Source: CAZXNF01 sp050741255
GTDB taxonomy: Bacteria > Pseudomonadota > Gammaproteobacteria > Burkholderiales > SG8-41
Assembly (NCBI GenBank): GCA_050741255.1
Contig: JBOIEQ010000096.1
Coordinates: 1 to 16,301, forward strand
DNA length: 16,301 bases
Direction: 5' to 3'
Shown here: one piece after another, positions 1 to 7,524 of the stretch
Layout of the letters: the number at the start of each line of letters is the position of its first letter
Position numbering within the stretch: position 1 is the stretch's first letter
The notes under the pieces: generated by a model
The model's database searches: none
Told to the model about the DNA's origin: nothing
The model's input: the letters and a program-made list of their open reading frames with translations, nothing else
Translations under genes and position numbers: made by a program

Positions 1-2536
1 GCGTGATGCGGCCGACGCGCACGTTCGCGACGGGGCCGGTTTCCGCGGCCTTGACGGGCGCGGCCGCCGGCTTGGCCGCCGGGGTGGTCGGTGCCGCATC
101 GGCAGCGGGCTTGTCTCCGGCCGCTGCGGCCGGGGGCGGCGCGCCGCCTCCCTTCTTCAATGCCTGTTGCAGGTTCAGCGTGCCGTCCGCGTTGACGATC
201 AGCCGCGAGTAAAAGTCCGAGAGCGCGATTTCGTCGATGTTGACGGCGAGCGGCGCGAGGTCGAACTTGATGCCGCCGAGGAACAGCGAGCGCCATTTCA
301 GCAGGTCCTGCGACGTGGCCTTGTCCAGTGAGGCGAAGTCCGCGACCGTGACTTGTCCCGCGTAGCGCATCGCCAACGCGGTTGGGGGTGCGGCGTTCGT
401 CGCCCCGGGCGTCCCCGGAAAGTCGAGTTCGAGCTGCCCGATCGTGTTGAACGCACCGCCGGTGAGGACCACGGCGGCCTGCTCGGCGATATAAGGCTGG
501 AAGGCGGCGAGCGGCAGGTCCTTAATGTCGACCTTGAGCCGGGCGGACTGCGGACCGGACACCATCGTGCCGGTCACGGCGACCTTGCCGGTGGTGTTGA
601 CGAGCGTGCGCAGGGACACAGCCTGCTTCTTGCCGGGGGCCGTCGTGAAATTTTCGACGGTGATGTTCAGCTTCGCCAGTTGGAGCCGGGCGGGCGTGGC
701 CAGACTCTGGTCATCGACGGTCATGACGCCGTCGAGCAGCTGGTAGCGTTTGGCTTCGACCACCCATGGCGGTCCGGTATCGGCGCCAGGGGCCTGCGCC
801 TGCGCGTTGGCTTCCTGCTCAGGCGCGCGTTTGATCAGCCGCGCGAAATGCAGCGAACCGTCGGGGTCCCGGGTCACGATGGCTACCGGCTGGCGCACGT
901 TGAACGCCTCCATCGAGACCAGCCGTGCCGTCAGGTCGACCGTGGCATTGCGGACCTCGATCGCCGGCACCCGACCGAAAGGCTCCTTGTCGCCGGGGAA
1001 CAGGGCCTTCAGGGCGTTGATGGTGGCATTGAGAGCAGTCAGTTTGGCGTCGAGCTTGCCGTCGGGAAGGCTGATGGCGAGCCCCGTGTCGAGATCGAGG
1101 GTGCCGTCGGCGATTTCCAGGTTGAGCACGCTTTCGTAGTAGGGATACAGCTCCTTGAGCCGCAGTCCGGCGACTTCGATGCGTCCCTCCACCGCCAGCG
1201 GCGTCAGTTGGACCTGGCTCGCGTGTTTGATGCTCTCCTTGCGTTCGGTGGCCAGCGCCAGCGTGACGTCGGCTTTTGCGCCGGGGGCGTTGGACAGGTT
1301 CTTCACGTTGGCCGCGAGGTCCTGCACGGTGGTGCGGAAGGGCCGCTCCGGCACCAGGTCGGCGACGCGTATGCGGCCGCCGGACAGGTCGATCTCGCCG
1401 ACGGTGAAGCCGAAAGGCTGGCCGGGCGCGGCCGGGGGCGCAGGCTTGGCGCCGGGCGCCGGTTTCTCCGCGGCAGGCGCGGGCAGCAGGGCGAGCAGCG
1501 AGATCGCGCCGTCCTTGCGGCGGATGACATCGACTTCGGGTGCTTCGAGACGCACGCTCTTGACCGCGGCGGTGCGCGCGATGGCGTCCACCTTGTCCAG
1601 TTCGATCGCCAGGGTCTTCCAGGCGACGGCCGGCTTGCCGTCGGGGAACTGGACGGCAACGTCGCGGACGGCTGCCGTGCCAGACACGGCGAGGGTGGCA
1701 ATCTGTTCCTTGCGGGTGGACACCGTGAGCACGAGCCGCGTGTCGAGCGCGCCGGACGGCAGTTTAAATTTCAGGGGCACCGGCGAATAGTCGAAGTACT
1801 TGGACAACTGCAGGCCGTCGAGATCGAGGCGCAGCGTGGTCTCGCGCGTGTCCTTGAAGGGCTTGGTCTCGCCGGTGAGGCCGACGGCATTGCCGTTCAG
1901 TTTGGCGGTCAGCCGCGGTTGCACCTTGAGGTCGGTGTAGTAGGGCAGGCTGGAAATGAAAGGGATGCCGAGGTCGAGGTCGGTGATGCTGTGCATCGCC
2001 TGTTCCGGCTTGTCGTCGAAGTCGATGCGGCCATCCGTGATCTCGATGTTGTTCAGCGAGAACGGCGGGGTGGGGCCATCGGAAGGCTTGGCGAGAATCT
2101 CGTCGATCAGGTCCTGGTAGTTGTAGGTCTTGTCCGCGTTGCGCACGATGCGGATGTGCGGCTTGACGAGCCGCACGGCGTCCAGCACGGGCGCCAGCCG
2201 GAAGAGCGAAAACGACGACAGGTTGACGTACAGCTCGTCGAAGGTGACGGCGGGAGTGTCGCCGGCGGGTTCCTTCATCGTGAAGCCGCGCACCGTGAGC
2301 GACAGCACGTAGGGGTTGAAGCCGAGCTTCTCGATGGTGACGGGCCGGTGTAGTACCTTCGTCAGTTCTGCCTCCACCTTGCCCTTGATCAGCGGCGGCA
2401 CGATGAAGATGCCGATCACGCCGATCGTGGCCATGATGCCGGCGAACCAGAGGGCGATCTTGCGCGCGCGCGGGGTGCGGACGAACGCCAGTCCTCTGGC
2501 GGCATAACGGCGGACGGTATCGTTCAGAGCGGTCAT
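1..2536 (-). CDS. DUF748 / AsmA-like envelope protein (C-terminus beyond window)
   Basis: Partial gene: 845 codons are visible and the frame is still open at the left edge. A short basic N-terminus is followed by one transmembrane helix (about residues 27-46, ending in VPPLIKGKVE). A long periplasmic region then shows the repeating short beta-strand pattern of AsmA/DUF748 proteins, for example RPVTIEKLGFNPY near residue 75. Ala/Pro/Lys-rich linkers lie near residues 348-374 and 790-831. Proteins of this class are inner-membrane anchored and span the periplasm; several relatives carry phospholipids to the outer membrane or limit outer-membrane assembly defects. The role here is inferred from that class. 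The start at 2536 is preferred because GGATGA sits about 7 bases upstream; an in-frame ATG at 2545 is the alternative. It follows the acylase gene after about 100 bases and may be cotranscribed with it. Confidence 0.85.
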   Translation of the reverse strand, partial: MTALNDTVRRYAARGLAFVRTPRARKIALWFAGIMATIGVIGIFIVPPLIKGKVEAELTKVLHRPVTIEKLGFNPYVLSLTVRGFTMKEPAGDTPAVTFDELYVNLSSFSLFRLAPVLDAVRLVKPHIRIVRNADKTYNYQDLIDEILAKPSDGPTPPFSLNNIEITDGRIDFDDKPEQAMHSITDLDLGIPFISSLPYYTDLKVQPRLTAKLNGNAVGLTGETKPFKDTRETTLRLDLDGLQLSKYFDYSPVPLKFKLPSGALDTRLVLTVSTRKEQIATLAVSGTAAVRDVAVQFPDGKPAVAWKTLAIELDKVDAIARTAAVKSVRLEAPEVDVIRRKDGAISLLALLPAPAAEKPAPGAKPAPPAAPGQPFGFTVGEIDLSGGRIRVADLVPERPFRTTVQDLAANVKNLSNAPGAKADVTLALATERKESIKHASQVQLTPLAVEGRIEVAGLRLKELYPYYESVLNLEIADGTLDLDTGLAISLPDGKLDAKLTALNATINALKALFPGDKEPFGRVPAIEVRNATVDLTARLVSMEAFNVRQPVAIVTRDPDGSLHFARLIKRAPEQEANAQAQAPGADTGPPWVVEAKRYQLLDGVMTVDDQSLATPARLQLAKLNITVENFTTAPGKKQAVSLRTLVNTTGKVAVTGTMVSGPQSARLKVDIKDLPLAAFQPYIAEQAAVVLTGGAFNTIGQLELDFPGTPGATNAAPPTALAMRYAGQVTVADFASLDKATSQDLLKWRSLFLGGIKFDLAPLAVNIDEIALSDFYSRLIVNADGTLNLQQALKKGGGAPPPAAAAGDKPAADAAPTTPAAKPAAAPVKAAETGPVANVRVGRIT

Positions 2537-2581
2537 GGCAGTCATCCAGAAAACAGAAAACAGACAAGGGGGGAGTGCGTT

Positions 2582-2597
2582 ACCGGCATGCGCCGGT
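2582..2597. repeat. Perfect inverted repeat between the acylase and DUF748 genes
   Basis: ACCGGC-ATGC-GCCGGT forms a 6-bp perfect stem with a 4-base loop. A second inverted repeat, CGCCAT-T-ATGGCG, lies at 2625-2637 just after the acylase stop codon. Neither is followed closely by a T-run on the minus strand, so an intrinsic terminator is not supported. They could slow RNA decay, act as weak attenuators or bind a regulator, or they may be chance in GC-rich DNA. Confidence 0.3.
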
Positions 2598-2640
2598 GTG
2601 ACGGGCCACCGGGCGATTCCGCGACGCCATTATGGCGCGA

Positions 2641-5079
2641 CTAGCGTGCCTGCGGCATCAGTACTATGCGGTATTCGGTTGCTGCCCGCACCGCCTTGCG
2701 CGAGTAGGCGAGCGGGAAGTACTCGCCTTTCTGCCACAACGGCGCGAGATCGCGGTAATGCGGACTGTCCGGATTCCCCGACTGGCCGGGATGGTTCACG
2801 GCCCGCGTGTTGTCCCAGTTGCCGACGTCCACCACGATGCGGAAGGACGCGCCGTTGATGTGGCGGAAATCGCTGACGCGGTAGGTGGATTGGTTGGGGG
2901 TGTAGGCCGAGCCGCCCTTCGCCAGCGGGCCGACGTTGAATTTGAGGCGTGTGGCCTCGTCGACGGCCGCGGACAGCGCGTGTTCGGGCAGGTTATGGTG
3001 CAGTTTGCCCCACTGCCACTGCCTCGGATCCGGCCCCTGCAGCTTCTCCATTTCGGCCCACGCTGCGGCCAGGCTGCCGAGCAGCACTTCGTTGCGCAGT
3101 TCCGTCGCGTTCGGACCGAAACGCGCCTCCGGTTTCTCCAGCGCGTCGAGCATGACGGCCGCGTCGGGCGGTCCCATCGCGTCGGCGGCGGCCTTGGACA
3201 GCACGGCTTCCTTGAACGCGCGCCCGAGGTGGCGCGCGAACCAGACTTCGGCCAGGGCCGCCTGCGGCGAGTCCGCACGCTGCACGGCGTGCCAGCCGCG
3301 CAGCAGATCGAGCGCGGCCTGCGTGCGGGCATCGCCGGAGGTGAGCGGGGCGAGCAGCGCGACGAGGCGGCGCGCGGGGATCGAGTGGATGTCGTTCTGC
3401 AGCCGCATCGAGTCCGCGAGGGAAACCTTGCCGCGTATCCCCAGCACTTCCGCGATGCGCGCGTAGCGCGAACCGTTGGTCCACTCGAAGCCGAGCATGC
3501 GCTGGCGGTACGGGAAATCCGCCGGCAGGTTCATCTGGTTGGCGGTGGCGAACCAGCCGCTCTTCGGATTGAGCACCCACGGCATCTGGTCCCCGTTCCA
3601 GAAGCCAGCCCATTCGTAGCGGCCGTCGCCGGGCACCGGCAGCAGGCCGTCGTAACCCACGCGCACCGGCGCGAGTCCGCCCGGCACCCAGCCGATGTTG
3701 CCCCGCGTGTCCGCGTAGACCTGGTTCTCGGTCGGCGCGCCCCAGTGCCGCATCGAGCGCCGGAAATCATCGAAGTTTTGCGCCCGCATGTAGTCGATGG
3801 CGCCGAAGTAGGGCGCCATGCCCGGTTCCAGCCAGCACGAGCGCACGGCGTAGCCCCGATCCTTGTCCGTGTCCGTGTAGATCAGCGGACCGTGGCGGGT
3901 GAACTTGAGCCTCGCGATCACGGGCGGCGCGCCTTTCACGCGGATCACTTCGGAGACCGTGCGCACCGGTTCCCAGCGACCCGCGTAACGGTACTCGTCC
4001 GCATTGGCCGGGTTCAGGTCGTAGACGTAGAGGTCTTCCTGGTCGATGCTGAAGATGGTGAGTCCGAAGGCGATGGTGCCGTTGTGACCGACGGAAATGC
4101 CGGGCAGCGCCGGCTCACCGGCGCCGATCACGTTCAGGCCCGGTGCCACCACGTGCGCGATATAGCGCAGGCTCGGCGTCGAGTAGGCCCGGTGCGGATC
4201 GTTCGCCATGATGGGTCGGCCCGTCGCGGACCTGTGCGGTGCGATCACCCAGTTGTTGCTGCCTTCGAAGGTTTCCAGCGCGCGTTCTTCCGCGGCGATG
4301 CGGACGGACGCCGCCGGCGCGCCGGGGGCCGTGGTCTTGATGCTGTCGCGCGTGAGGCGCACGCCCTGCGTCGCGAGGTCGAACACGCGCAGCACATCCT
4401 TCGGCAGACAGGGATCGAGGCCGTCGGGGAGGCGGGTCTCCCACGCCGGCTGCAGGCCGACGCGGATGCCGTCGGACTTGAGATCAGCGCGGCACGCCAC
4501 GTTCGCGCGCGCCACCTCGCTGCGCAGGTTGCGCGTCAGGCCGTGCGAACGGATGCGCACCACGTCCTCCGGCGACCACTTCGCGGGGCGGTAACCGAGC
4601 AGCCTGAATTCCGGCGGCAGGCGCGAGGGATTGGCCTCCAGCCAGTCGATGTAGGCGTTGATGCCGGTCACGAAGGCGCTGGCGATGCGCTCGGCGCTGC
4701 GTTCGTCGGCGCCGCTCCGGCTGTAGGCCCGCCATTCGCGCGCCATGTCGCCGCGGTAGAGAAACAGCCGCGTCGCCTTGTCCTGCTCGACGTAGGCGGG
4801 TCCGAAGACTTCGGCGAGCTGGCCCAGCCCGCGCCGCCGCCACAGGTCGATCTGGAACAGGCGCTCGCGCGCGGCGTTCCAGCCCTGCACGAAGAAGGCG
4901 TCGCGCTCGCTGCCGGCGTAGATGTGCGGGACGCCCCAGCGATCGACCAGGATCTCTGCGGACGCCCGTAGGCCCGGCACCGGCAGGCGCAGATCGCCGG
5001 CGGCGCCGGGGACGGCCAGCGGGACCAGGCCCAGCCAGAGCCCTGCCGCGACGGCGGTCCACGTAGTCCGAAGTGCCAT
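2641..5079 (-). CDS. Penicillin acylase family protein (periplasmic Ntn-hydrolase)
   Basis: An 812-residue protein of typical family length. A signal peptide (about 1-27, ending AVPGAAG) sends it to the periplasm. The alpha-chain region follows (about 29-250), then a spacer. The motif EGSNNW places the catalytic Ser274 as the first residue of the beta chain after autocleavage at Gly273-Ser274. Counting from this serine, Asn514 (in ATANQMN) falls at beta-241 and Asp346/Asp349 at beta-73/beta-76, which match the oxyanion Asn and calcium-binding Asp positions of E. coli penicillin G acylase. MANDPH and GHNGTIAFG are further family motifs. It hydrolyses an amide bond; the substrate cannot be read from sequence, and beta-lactam side chains, N-acyl-homoserine lactones and other acyl-amides are all possible. 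The ATG at 5079 is preceded by GGGAGGAAAC, a strong ribosome binding site. It lies just downstream of the efp terminator, so it probably has its own promoter. Confidence 0.93.
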   Translation of the reverse strand: MALRTTWTAVAAGLWLGLVPLAVPGAAGDLRLPVPGLRASAEILVDRWGVPHIYAGSERDAFFVQGWNAARERLFQIDLWRRRGLGQLAEVFGPAYVEQDKATRLFLYRGDMAREWRAYSRSGADERSAERIASAFVTGINAYIDWLEANPSRLPPEFRLLGYRPAKWSPEDVVRIRSHGLTRNLRSEVARANVACRADLKSDGIRVGLQPAWETRLPDGLDPCLPKDVLRVFDLATQGVRLTRDSIKTTAPGAPAASVRIAAEERALETFEGSNNWVIAPHRSATGRPIMANDPHRAYSTPSLRYIAHVVAPGLNVIGAGEPALPGISVGHNGTIAFGLTIFSIDQEDLYVYDLNPANADEYRYAGRWEPVRTVSEVIRVKGAPPVIARLKFTRHGPLIYTDTDKDRGYAVRSCWLEPGMAPYFGAIDYMRAQNFDDFRRSMRHWGAPTENQVYADTRGNIGWVPGGLAPVRVGYDGLLPVPGDGRYEWAGFWNGDQMPWVLNPKSGWFATANQMNLPADFPYRQRMLGFEWTNGSRYARIAEVLGIRGKVSLADSMRLQNDIHSIPARRLVALLAPLTSGDARTQAALDLLRGWHAVQRADSPQAALAEVWFARHLGRAFKEAVLSKAAADAMGPPDAAVMLDALEKPEARFGPNATELRNEVLLGSLAAAWAEMEKLQGPDPRQWQWGKLHHNLPEHALSAAVDEATRLKFNVGPLAKGGSAYTPNQSTYRVSDFRHINGASFRIVVDVGNWDNTRAVNHPGQSGNPDSPHYRDLAPLWQKGEYFPLAYSRKAVRAATEYRIVLMPQAR

Positions 5080-5090
5080 GTTTCCTCCCG

Positions 5091-5101
5091 CGGCGATTGT
5101 A
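5091..5101 (-). promoter_or_regulatory. Candidate -10 region for the acylase gene
   Basis: Minus-strand TACAAT (5101-5096), a 5/6 match to TATAAT, lies between the efp terminator and the acylase start. The region 17 bases upstream is TTTCTT, which overlaps the terminator's T-run and is a poor -35. A start site near 5089 would give a leader of only about 10 bases, just enough to hold the GGGAGG ribosome binding site. The position between a terminator and a gene supports it; the weak -35 does not. Confidence 0.35.
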
Positions 5102-5118
5102 CCCGGCGCCGCGCGCGC

Positions 5119-5142
5119 AAGAAAAAGGGGCCAGTGGCCCCT
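5119..5142 (-). terminator. Intrinsic terminator after efp
   Basis: On the minus strand, AGGGGCC-ACT-GGCCCCT (5142-5126) forms a 7-bp stem with a 3-base loop, followed directly by TTTTTCTT. This is a textbook rho-independent terminator. It lies 24 bases after the efp stop codon and marks the end of the pqi-earP-efp transcription block. The opposite strand has only a short T-run after the stem (TGTTTCC), so it mainly works on the minus strand. Confidence 0.88.
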
Positions 5143-5166
5143 GTTTCCATGTGCCGCCGCGGCTGC

Positions 5167-5727
5167 TCAGCCCTTGGTGCGGCTGCGGTATTCGCCGGTG
5201 CGGGTGTCGATCTCGATCTTGTCGCCGATCGCGCAGAACAGCGGCACCGGCACTTCGAAGCCGGTCTTGAGCTTCGCCGGTTTCAGCACCTTGCCCGAGG
5301 TGTCGCCGCGCACGGCGGGTTCGGTGTAGATGATCTCGCGCACCACGCTCTGCGGCAGTTCGATCGAGATGGGCCGGCCTTCGTACAGCACCAGCTGGCA
5401 CTCCAGGCCCTCCTCGACGTAGTGCAGCGCGTCGCCCATGTTTTCCTCATGGACTTCGAGCTGGTTGTAGTCGGCATCCATGAACACGTGCATGGGATCG
5501 GCGTAATACGAGTAGGTCACATCCTTGCGCTCGAGCGTCATGATGTCGAATTTTTCATCCGCCTTGTAGACCGTTTCCTGGCCGGAGCCGGTCAGCAGAT
5601 GCTTCATCTTCATCTTGACGACCGCCGCGTTGCGGCCGCCCTTGTTGTATTCGGCCTTCAGCACGACCATCGGATCCTTGCCGATCATCACGACGTTGCC
5701 GACGCGCAGTTCCATTGCGGTTTTCAT
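5167..5727 (-). CDS. efp: Translation elongation factor P, Arg32 type
   Basis: A 186-residue protein with the standard EF-P layout: an N-terminal KOW-like domain (about 1-65) and two OB-fold domains (about 66-128 and 129-186). It opens MKTAMELRVGNVVMI, as in many proteobacterial EF-Ps. The tip of the first domain reads NKGGRNAA, with Arg at position 32 where E. coli has the beta-lysylated Lys34. EF-P enters the ribosomal E site and promotes peptide bonds at polyproline stretches; this type needs rhamnose on Arg32, and the enzyme (earP) is the gene just upstream. The ATG at 5727 has GCAGGAT about 6 bases ahead; Met5 is a less likely start. It lies 22 bases after the earP stop and is followed by a clear terminator. 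A TACAAT element in the end of earP may give it a second promoter. Confidence 0.98.
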   Translation of the reverse strand: MKTAMELRVGNVVMIGKDPMVVLKAEYNKGGRNAAVVKMKMKHLLTGSGQETVYKADEKFDIMTLERKDVTYSYYADPMHVFMDADYNQLEVHEENMGDALHYVEEGLECQLVLYEGRPISIELPQSVVREIIYTEPAVRGDTSGKVLKPAKLKTGFEVPVPLFCAIGDKIEIDTRTGEYRSRTKG

Positions 5728-5749
5728 GGGGAATCCTGCCTGCCCGGAA

Positions 5750-6898
5750 TCAAAAAGACGGCGATTGTAACCGGTCCTTCACGAAGCGCACCAGCGAGGC
5801 CGCCAGCCCCGGACCGGCCGCCAGCCGGCCCGCCCAGTCCGCCGCATGCGCCGTCAGCGCGGGATGCGCGGCGGCGAACGCTCGCCATGCCGCCGCGACA
5901 TCGCCCGCGCCGTTCCAGGCCTGCATGAATCCGTGAAGGGCCGCCGCCGGCGCGGGCGCCAGTCCCGCCGTGTAGCGCGTAAGAAAGGCCTCGAGCTTCA
6001 CCCGGTGCGCGTCGGCCGCCTGCGGGTAGATGTTCCAGGCGAAGGGGCGCGCGGCGAGCTGCGCGCGCACGAAGGAATCCTCGCCCCGCACGCAGTTCAC
6101 GTCGCAGGCCCACAGCAGCCGGTCGTAACCGGGCTGGTCGAGAAAGGGGATCGGGTGCAGCGTCAGCGCCCTGGCGCGCAAGGGGCGTCCGGCGACGAGC
6201 GGGGTGCGGAACCAGGCTTCGAGCGCGCGCGTGGCGACGCCGGCCGGCACGCAGCAGGCGACGGGCGTTCGACTGTCCGCCCACGCGTCGAGCAGCGCGG
6301 CCAGCGGGGCGGTGTCGTAGCAGAACAGAGAAACAGCGAGCGCGTCGGCTGCGGGCGCCGCATCGAGCGCGCGCCAGAAGGCGGCGCGGTCCTGCGGCTC
6401 GGCCTGGAACGCGGTTCGCGCGGCCGCGAGATCGCGTTCGACGAGCACGCCGCCCGTGCGGGGCGTGAAGCCGGGGAAGAAAAAATGCTTCACGAGCGGC
6501 AGGCGCGGATGCGGCGAGAGCAGGCCGTGGCAGCTTTCGACCCAGGCTTCCGCCGACAGGTAATCGAGATTGATCCAGGCCGGCGGCGCGGGCGCGGCCG
6601 CCATCGCCTCCACGTAGGCCGGCGGCAGTTCACAGCCGAAGGTTTCGATCACCACCTGCGCGGGCTCGGCGGGTGCGAACGCTGTTTCCCAGCGGCGTAT
6701 CTCGACGCCCTCCACCTGTTGCTCCCGCTGCGCGGGGTCGATCGCCGGCGCGAGGCGCGCGAGCGTCTCCGGCCGGTCGATCCACAGTCGTGGCGTGAAA
6801 CCGTGTTCAGCGGCCAGTTGCCGCGCGAGGCGCCAGCACACACCGGCGTCGCCGTAGTGGTCGACGACACTGCAGAAAATGTCCCAGCGGACCGGCAT
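5750..6898 (-). CDS. earP: EF-P arginine rhamnosyltransferase EarP
   Basis: A 382-residue protein of the EarP (DUF2331) family, a GT-B-fold glycosyltransferase. In the cytoplasm it moves rhamnose from dTDP-beta-L-rhamnose onto Arg32 of EF-P. The N-terminus WDIFCSVVDHYGDAGVCWRL is diagnostic. Asp13 and Asp17 fall exactly at the positions known to be essential in characterised EarP proteins, and Glu273 lies in RGEDSFVRAQ, the nucleotide-sugar/catalytic motif of the C-terminal domain. The frame stays open further upstream into pqiC, but MPVRWDIF at 6898 is the natural start since family similarity begins there. No strong ribosome binding site is visible. It begins 14 bases after the pqiC stop and ends 22 bases before efp, which carries the matching Arg32, so enzyme and substrate are probably made together. 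Confidence 0.97.
   Translation of the reverse strand: MPVRWDIFCSVVDHYGDAGVCWRLARQLAAEHGFTPRLWIDRPETLARLAPAIDPAQREQQVEGVEIRRWETAFAPAEPAQVVIETFGCELPPAYVEAMAAAPAPPAWINLDYLSAEAWVESCHGLLSPHPRLPLVKHFFFPGFTPRTGGVLVERDLAAARTAFQAEPQDRAAFWRALDAAPAADALAVSLFCYDTAPLAALLDAWADSRTPVACCVPAGVATRALEAWFRTPLVAGRPLRARALTLHPIPFLDQPGYDRLLWACDVNCVRGEDSFVRAQLAARPFAWNIYPQAADAHRVKLEAFLTRYTAGLAPAPAAALHGFMQAWNGAGDVAAAWRAFAAAHPALTAHAADWAGRLAAGPGLAASLVRFVKDRLQSPSF
5759..5769 (-). promoter_or_regulatory. Possible internal -10 element ahead of efp
   Basis: Minus-strand TACAATCGCCG in the last codons of earP is identical over 11 bases to the candidate -10 region before the acylase gene (5101-5091). It would start a transcript about 30 bases ahead of the efp ATG. 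No good -35 hexamer sits 16-18 bases upstream. The bases also encode the EarP C-terminus (Leu-Gln-Ser-Pro), so chance is possible. Confidence 0.22.
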
Positions 6899-6912
6899 GC
6901 CGGGCCGGCGCT

Positions 6913-7524
6913 TCAGCGGGCGGGTGGTGGCAGGGCGCGGATCGCCGTGGCGAGATCGCGGCTGACGGCGCCCAGCGCCCGCGCGTAGGCGGCGACGAGT
7001 GCCGCATGGTCGGCGCCGTTCGCGGGCTCGCGCGCCGCCGTGCGGCCGGTGCGTTCCACGGCGCCGCTGCGCACCGTCCACAGTACTTCGACATCCGCCG
7101 CTTCGCCGAGCGCGCCGTCGAAGCGCGTGACGTTGAGCAGCACGCGAACGTCGGCATCGGCGGGCGCCGCCACCGACGACGGCCAGACCTCGGCGCCGCC
7201 GAGGGCGCGCGTGAGCTGCGCGGCGACGGTGCCGGGGATCGCGGTGCGCGGCGGATCGGACCAGCGGTGGAATTCCGCGAACGCAACGCGGCCCGTGCTT
7301 TCGCTGAGCACCAGTTGCGGCCGGTCCACGGTGCCGGGAACGGTCGTGGACACGATGATGATCCGGCGCGCGGTGTTCGGCGCGGAGGTTGCCGCGGTGC
7401 CGGCGGGGACGGCAGCATTCAGGTCGTAATAGGCGGTGGGTGGCGAGGTGCCGCAGGCGCCCAGGGCCAGCACGCCAAGGAGGATTGCGGAGGCAAGCGC
7501 GAAACGGGCGCGGACGAGGTTCAC
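6913..7524 (-). CDS. pqiC: PqiC-like ABC-type transport auxiliary lipoprotein
   Basis: 203 residues starting at a GTG. The N-terminus has a short basic part, a hydrophobic stretch and the lipobox L-G-A-C with Cys24 as the lipidated residue, so it is a lipoprotein, probably of the outer membrane. The mature part (TAYYDLNA, then RPQLVLSES and FAEFHRWSDPP) matches the PqiC/YmbA (DUF330) family, which closes the outer-membrane end of the PqiB tunnel. The start overlaps the pqiB stop by four bases (GTGA), so translation is likely coupled. GGGAG lies about 9 bases upstream of the GTG. The residue after the lipid-bearing Cys is Gly, not the Asp that would keep it in the inner membrane. Confidence 0.9.
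   Translation of the reverse strand: MNLVRARFALASAILLGVLALGACGTSPPTAYYDLNAAVPAGTAATSAPNTARRIIIVSTTVPGTVDRPQLVLSESTGRVAFAEFHRWSDPPRTAIPGTVAAQLTRALGGAEVWPSSVAAPADADVRVLLNVTRFDGALGEAADVEVLWTVRSGAVERTGRTAAREPANGADHAALVAAYARALGAVSRDLATAIRALPPPAR

Noticed and set aside
353..2353. Plus-strand open frame opposite the DUF748 gene
   Set aside because: Mirror frame of a recognisable protein; Arg/Gly/Val/Asp-rich composition, no motif and no convincing ribosome binding site.
1764..2567. Minus-strand open frame overlapping the start of the DUF748 gene
   Set aside because: It is a shifted frame of the same strand giving an Arg/His-rich sequence; the true frame gives the transmembrane helix and beta pattern.
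2628..2633. CATAAT as a -10 promoter element for the DUF748 gene
   Set aside because: It is the centre of an inverted repeat and no -35-like hexamer lies 15-19 bases upstream.
2632..4971. Plus-strand open frame opposite the penicillin acylase gene
   Set aside because: Mirror frame of an enzyme with a fully conserved active site; the translation has no domain pattern.
6899..7081. N-terminal extension of EarP to give 443 residues
   Set aside because: The extra 61 residues are an Arg-rich out-of-frame reading of pqiC; family similarity begins at MPVRWDIF.
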